Shown piece by piece: positions 58,999 to 64,000 of a DNA stretch of 64,000 nt. Location: the NCBI GenBank assembly GCA_022497155.1, contig MU385726.1, positions 558,001 to 622,000 of the forward strand, read 5' to 3'. Position numbers and translations under genes: made by a program. The stretch is from Whalleya microplaca. Lineage: Eukaryota; Ascomycota; Sordariomycetes; Xylariales; Xylariaceae. Every line of letters starts with the position of its first letter. Within the stretch, counting starts at the first letter, position 1. The notes below the pieces were generated by a model. That model saw nothing but the letters and a program-made list of their open reading frames with translations, was not told the origin of the DNA and made no database searches.

Positions 58999-61023
58999 AT
59001 GGATGCTCCTGGGACAGTCTTCTATCTCGTCCCTTTCGAGGGGAACATTCGTGCTGTCAGCATCGTCGAAAATCCTGCCAACCGCGAACGAAGATGCGTA
59101 ATGCAACACATCACCTCTAATCCAATTTTGCGATTAGGATTAGACCAAAGGCTCAAAAACCCCCCGTATCTTGCCAGATTTGGCAGGCGTGACCACAACG
59201 ATGTTGTTCTCGATCAACATTTTTCGAGAAACGATCAATGTTATTTTGATTTCAACAAGGAGACTGGAGAGCTTCTCTTGCACGACATATCTGAGAAAAG
59301 AACTGCGCAACTCTACGACATTGACTACACGATCAACAAAGATGGGGACATAGAGGAGGCTCCGGGCCGTCCACAGATATGGAAGACCCCTCGACAATGC
59401 GTTGTAGTCCTCGCCTACGACCATTACAACGATCGTGACCGTAAATGGATTTTTAAACTGGGACAGGCAGTCTTTCACCTCATACCAAGTAGGGCGCAAG
59501 GCCGAGATGAAGCGCGATTCACGGAGGAGAAAATTGCGTTCGCTGGCCAAGCTGATCTCGATCGAACGTACGAAGGGACCATGCAGCAACTCGACGCTCT
59601 GGGCCTGCAATCCGAGTTGCGGACAGCTACCCACAGGCCTCAGTCGACTGCCAACCCTCATAATCTTCGGTTACTAACTCCACTCCAGCCTACGGAAGAC
59701 AAAGTGATTCGTTATACAAAGCTAAGACGACTCGGGGTGGGATCGCAAGGTGAAGTGCACAAAGTTATCGACATGTATAATGGCAACCATTTTGCTTGCA
59801 AGATTTTGGTTGTAAAGGAGGCACCACACTTAGGTATAGTGTCGGAGGCGGCTTTCAGAAAAAGGATTGAAAAGGAAGTGAATTTGGTCAAGCAACTTCA
59901 ACATCATGTCAGCTCTGTGTCCTACCTGTCTATTCATCCTATGCTATTTATTTTATTAGGAGAGTATCGTAGGGTACGATCACCACCAGGGATTTAACAT
60001 TGGCCAGAATATCGAAATATTTATGCCTTTATATAACGGTAGTCTCCATAACCTAATACAAAAATACAGGCCAAACCTGCCATACCTGCCAAAACCGTCA
60101 GAGCTGCCAAATCAGGTACAACACGGACCTGACAGGCCAGAGGTACTGCTACGGGCAGTCAGGGATATGACTGACGGAATGCTTTCCCAAATCTTGGATG
60201 CACTTGATTATGTTCACACGCATGATCCGCAAATCATTCATCGTGATATCAAGCCTGGGAACATTCTATACCAGATCCATGGCGACAAATTCCTCCTGAC
60301 GGACTTCGGCATTGCGAAGGTGGTCGACGACTCCAGGACTATGCTCGGAACAAGGTGGTTCAGGGCCCCCGAGGTAATTTGGGCAGGTAAACAATCAACG
60401 AAGGTTGATATATACTCACTGGGGGTGACTGTCGTGGAATGTTTGATGAAACTTCCAAACGAAGAGGGGGAGCAGTCTACATGGGATTATTTTGAAAGGC
60501 GCGATTACTTTGAGACACTTTTGAAGCAGCATCACCTCGCTATGCATCTATGCTGGCCTATGACGCTCATCAGCGCCCGTCGGCGCGCGAGGTCCTTGAT
60601 GACTTCTTCGCACAACCCACTCGTAGGCCATTATTGCGAAGTTCGCGAACCAATATTGACTGGTCGGCTTTGGAAACTTCGTCACATACGAGCCAGCAAG
60701 ACACGACAATCATCACCGCCCCACTTACTGCCATGGATTGGACACAGACTGCAGCTACGACAATCTTTCAGAGTAACCCTCAGCCTGCACAGTACGTACA
60801 GGAAACACAGCTATTGCAGCCAAACCCACCGGCAGTCCCGCCACCCGGGTTGCCTCTCAATGGACCGGCACAAGCAGCAGTGAAGGGCACAAGGCCTATC
60901 AAGGCAGCAAAATCTGTAGAAGAAAGGCGCCGTCGCCAGCGCTACATGCGTAATGCGCCCGGGCAAAACAGGCCATCACAATATGCAGGAGTATCCAAAC
61001 GAACAGCAAATAATATAAGGTGA
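58999..61023 (+). CDS. FHA-domain Ser/Thr protein kinase, with a frameshift in the C-lobe
   Basis: Exon 1 is 58999-59907; after a 52-bp intron, exon 2 runs from 59960 to 61023. Residues about 58-108 form an FHA-like phosphopeptide-binding domain (ARFGRRDHNDVVLDQHFSRN, then LLLHDIS). The kinase starts near 240: glycine loop LGVGSQGEV (245-253), ATP lysine in HFACKIL (Lys268), catalytic loop HRDIKPGNIL (397-406), DFGIAK (418-423) and activation-segment end TRWFRAPEV. All catalytic residues are present. Between about 60514 and 60560 the kinase reading moves to another frame: after YFERRDYFETLL, the expected MLAYDAHQRPSAREVL lies one frame over and continues to the stop at 61023. No intron fits, so one base is missing, either in the genome or in the assembly. 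The tail is basic and Pro-rich. The substrate is unknown. Confidence 0.78.
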
Positions 61024-62986
61024 TGGGGCTTAATTGGGCAGATACGCACACCGGTGACTTGATAGTGGGTGTATACAGTCACACGAGAATACTGGTGTAA
61101 AGGGGCTGACAAACAAGCAGGCAAATGGGTGACAAAATCATTACAGCCGCACTGAAAAATTCCCTCCTAAGCTGAGAACGACGTCAGCTTCGGTGGCCAT
61201 ATTCTGGGACCAGGGGGCTTGTTGGAGTTTGAAACGCCACCATTGGATAGAAATAGACAGTTAATTACCATTCTTACTATGCTTCTTCTTGCTGTTCCAA
61301 ACGATCCCCTGTGCTTTTGGTTTATGTTATCTTGCCCTGTCTTCCGAAAATGTAGACTGTGACGATATTGCGTTGTGCTGGAAATATGCGCCGTCATTGC
61401 CTCACATCAGCGCATAACTATGTCGTTAGCCATCTGTATCACCGAGGAGATCGCTCCTAGGTAACCCGTTGATTGCACTTTGAAATACACGAGATGGTAT
61501 GTCGCGACAAGCTATCTACAGGGTTCTATCACAAGCTACAACGAGGTAAGTACTTCTTCCCTAGTGAACATGAGGCCCTGCTTTGTACTATGGCAGCCTG
61601 CGTAAATGTTACTTTCCAGCCTCTCAGGCTACTCGCCCCTTTCTGGTGAAGCTGCATGCTACATTGGGGGCCATAAATACTTGTTATTGTGGGACAAGTT
61701 GGGCATGAAGTGGTGGGCTTGCAATGGTCTGCTTTAGGTAGCCCCCACAGCTTTTGACAATATGCCATGAAAATTTGTCTCAAGAATATGCACCCTGACG
61801 AGAATCCCACGATAAACTATATGTAAGAAACATTTCGTAAATAATAGTCTTACTAAGTTAAAAAGGACAGTGAATTGCATCGGATGTGTATGTACAGGAG
61901 GAGCTGAGTCTTCTGTAACACTGGACTGTGAACACGAAATGTGTTACCTGACAACTCGCATCGTGACACATAACAACGAGAGTCCGATATGTCGTGTACC
62001 GGCCTTGAGCTACTCCTTCATATTGCGTAAGTGATGCAACAAACCATGGCTGGTCCACCCCTTTTCCAAATCGACATCTTCCTAGCCGCCTCTTAGACAC
62101 GTTGGTATGGCGTCCGCCACACGCGTATTGTTTGAAATGGACATAATGGTATACTGCGGCATGTGAGACTTCATGTTACTATGAAAAATGAAACTAGGTT
62201 CCATAATCATCAATGCCAATGGGCTTTGCTTCAGTAGCTCACCTGCGCTGTGAAACGCAGACTTTCACGGCTAGATACTCTTAGCTTGAGGCAATGTCAT
62301 TAGTGTCCCACAAGATAGATATACGTAATACAATCAGTATCAGAAAGGGCAATGTAACCCATGCTCAATTTCGATACTGTACTATTCACGGCTTGAGATT
62401 GGTGGTAAGTTATTCGTCGTTGGATTGACTGCGCGCTCCACCTTGTCAAACTTACGGCTAGCTATCATATGGTCTACATCCACCTAGATGTGCTTCTTCA
62501 TCGAGAAATAGTTTCTTGACACGAGATACGTAGGTTAGAACTCACTACCTTGGAACCTTTACGTGGATTGAGAGAAACCGGTGAAGATGAACTTGAGTCG
62601 CAAGTACCTCAATGATAAAAGGAATGGAAGTGGTTCAATATTATTACTTAAGGGAAGTTGCCGTAGAGAGCCAATATACCCAAGCCTTGTACTTGTTTAT
62701 CATTAGATCTCTCTCATCATAATCACTCCCAGAGCTATCTGGTTATCAATCAAGGCGAGTCACATTCATTGGGATGTTATAAGCTTCGGCAATCGGGGAG
62801 CCAGACTCTAGGTATATCTGTATGTCGTTGTAGAGGGAATGACTATGAAAGAAACCCCAGTAGAAGAAACCTGAACCAGGCAGTCTTAGGCAGGGCATCG
62901 ACATGATCTTCTCGGAGAACACAGAGGGGCAAGTCTCTAGGAGTCAGCTTCCATGACTGAGACTAAATGATCCCAGCTTAGCAGGT
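61024..62986. other. Intergenic stretch, 2 kb
   Basis: No supported gene. Two minus-strand frames (61529-61810 and 61858-62100) are cysteine-containing, but they lack ATG starts and any family resemblance I can name. Confidence 0.4.
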
Positions 62987-63802
62987 TCATGCTAGAAGAT
63001 CACAAAGCCTGTCGTAGAAACGCTTAACTTGCCAGTGGCTATATTTCTCGAGTGTCTCGCGATCCTTCTCAAGAACCCCGAAGCCGAACTGGAAAACCTT
63101 GGTATCTTGAGGATCCTCCCAATCAGAGCTTGTCAGCAGCTGCTTCCTCTCTGTTCTCATCCTCAGCAGCTCTGTCTTGTCTTGAACTGTTCCGTCAAGC
63201 GGCTCCCACGTGGCAATCTCAGATAGCACCATCATCAAAGACCAGGCCTGATAGAACCAGGCTGGTTTGTCCGCCTGGTATTCAGGATGTTGGTATATGT
63301 CGAGAGAAGGTGGGCGCGCCCAATCAAGGACCCAAATTTCGTTGCAAGGTGTCCTATGCTTCCGGTCATCGAAGAAGAAGACGAAGCTTTCAGTACGCAA
63401 GGCATTGTGGGGAAGTTGAAAGTGTACATGGAGAGATCGGATTTGTGTTGCGATGTCTCTAGAAAAGGAGCGCCTAAGGGTATGCTTGAACTTTTCGCTT
63501 TTCAACAATATCTCGCGGAGATCCTTAGGACGCCGATTGCACCGGTAAACCAAGCCGGTCCGAGTCGCCTCGTCGCAAAAACCGTCAAATATCTCCAATG
63601 TGTGAACCTCTTTCGTTCGGATTTCACCTGTCGGAATTCTCTCTTTAATATCTCTAACATACTCGCGAAGGGTTTCTTTGGGCATTGTCGTCCACTCGCA
63701 CAGACCGGTATGGATATTTCCGTTGTCCATGCGCCAATAGACCAATTCTCGACCACCCGAGCCTACTGGCCTCGACTTTACGATCTTTATCTGGCCTGAC
63801 AT
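62987..63802 (-). CDS. Degenerate kinase-like protein of the fungal incompatibility/HeLo-associated type
   Basis: 271 residues from ATG 63802; the open frame continues 15 codons upstream without an ATG, so a 5' exon may be missing. The sequence follows the C-lobe order of a protein kinase but has lost catalytic residues. The catalytic-loop region reads IRSLHVHFQLPHNAL, with no HRD-x-K-x-x-N. The DFG position is replaced by VLDWARP. The later YQHPEYQADKPAWFYQAWSLMMVLSEIATWEPL matches the helix F region (normally Asp-x-Trp/Tyr-Ser-Leu-Gly). This pattern is familiar from fungal kinase-like domains that sit behind HeLo or similar N-terminal domains in heterokaryon-incompatibility-type proteins. 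No such N-terminal domain is visible here before the window ends. A role in self/non-self or cell-death signalling is inference only. Confidence 0.7.
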   Translation of the reverse strand: MSGQIKIVKSRPVGSGGRELVYWRMDNGNIHTGLCEWTTMPKETLREYVRDIKERIPTGEIRTKEVHTLEIFDGFCDEATRTGLVYRCNRRPKDLREILLKSEKFKHTLRRSFSRDIATQIRSLHVHFQLPHNALRTESFVFFFDDRKHRTPCNEIWVLDWARPPSLDIYQHPEYQADKPAWFYQAWSLMMVLSEIATWEPLDGTVQDKTELLRMRTERKQLLTSSDWEDPQDTKVFQFGFGVLEKDRETLEKYSHWQVKRFYDRLCDLLA

Positions 63803-64000
63803 CTTGCTTCGTTCAGCTTTCAAGCTGTCAGCACAATAGTTTTTCACGGTGGATCAAGTGGCTGACCTGACAAGTATATCCAGAGATGCTTGAAATAGGA
63901 GACGAAGGCTTAACCAACCACTACTAGTGTAAATTTCAAAAAGAAGGTATGCCCGACACTTAATACAGATCAGTGACGGGTTGCCATGCAATAGAATGTG
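63803..64000. other. Window end, upstream of the kinase-like gene
   Basis: 198 bp with the likely promoter or a missing 5' exon of the minus-strand kinase-like gene. No separate gene seen. Confidence 0.4.

Noticed and set aside
61529..62100. Two Cys-containing minus-strand frames suggestive of a small secreted protein
   Set aside because: No signal peptide, no ATG in frame, and joining them needs splice sites I could not justify.
1..64000. CRISPR array, prokaryotic operon, telomere repeat or intact transposon
   Set aside because: No regularly spaced repeats, no TTAGGG arrays and no transposase or reverse-transcriptase motifs were seen; the genes are spliced and clearly eukaryotic.

Overview
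The window is nuclear DNA of a filamentous ascomycete (Pezizomycotina, most likely a Sordariomycete). The evidence is short GT-AG introns of about 40-126 bp, tiny first exons, fungal-only protein families, and orthologues of typical fungal nuclear-encoded mitochondrial proteins. There is no operon structure, no CRISPR array and no intact mobile element. I support sixteen protein-coding loci and one tRNA gene. They lie in islands separated by long gene-poor stretches (about 1.8-8.2, 9.2-18.2, 32.4-37.9 and 38.3-42.7 kb).

Layout. At 0.6-9.2 kb lie an SGNH hydrolase and a secreted CAP/PR-1 protein. At 18-26.5 kb is a housekeeping island: complex I subunit NUO-20.8/NDUFA8 (-) divergent from the FG nucleoporin NUP57 (+), then Tom5 (-) divergent from the glycine decarboxylase P protein (+). 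At 27.5-32.4 kb are two minus-strand genes of fungal-expanded families: a predicted deaminase of the OTT_1508 type with a long disordered tail, and an F-box protein. A small GPI-anchored protein lies at 38 kb and lipoyl synthase at 42.7-43.9 kb. At 44.6-52.8 kb a GH127-type glycosidase (-) is divergent from a large secreted DUF5695-like protein (+), followed by a metallo-beta-lactamase-fold hydrolase broken by an in-frame TAA. tRNA-Val(AAC) lies at 53.6 kb and a Nudix ADP-ribose pyrophosphatase at 54.5-55.4 kb. At 56-64 kb are an unrecognised repeat protein with an AT-hook-like tail, an FHA-domain protein kinase with a frameshift, and a degenerate kinase-like protein.

How the genes work together. 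Lipoyl synthase makes the lipoyl cofactor of the glycine cleavage H protein, the partner of the P protein encoded 16 kb away. Four of the housekeeping genes serve mitochondria. GH127, the DUF5695-like protein and the hydrolase look like a small carbohydrate-related cluster; this is inferred from enzyme class and the shared promoter. The 56-64 kb end carries signalling-type proteins typical of fast-evolving fungal accessory regions.

Spliced models were built by hand from donor/acceptor sites and reading-frame continuity. No transcript data or database search was available, and family names come from motif recognition.
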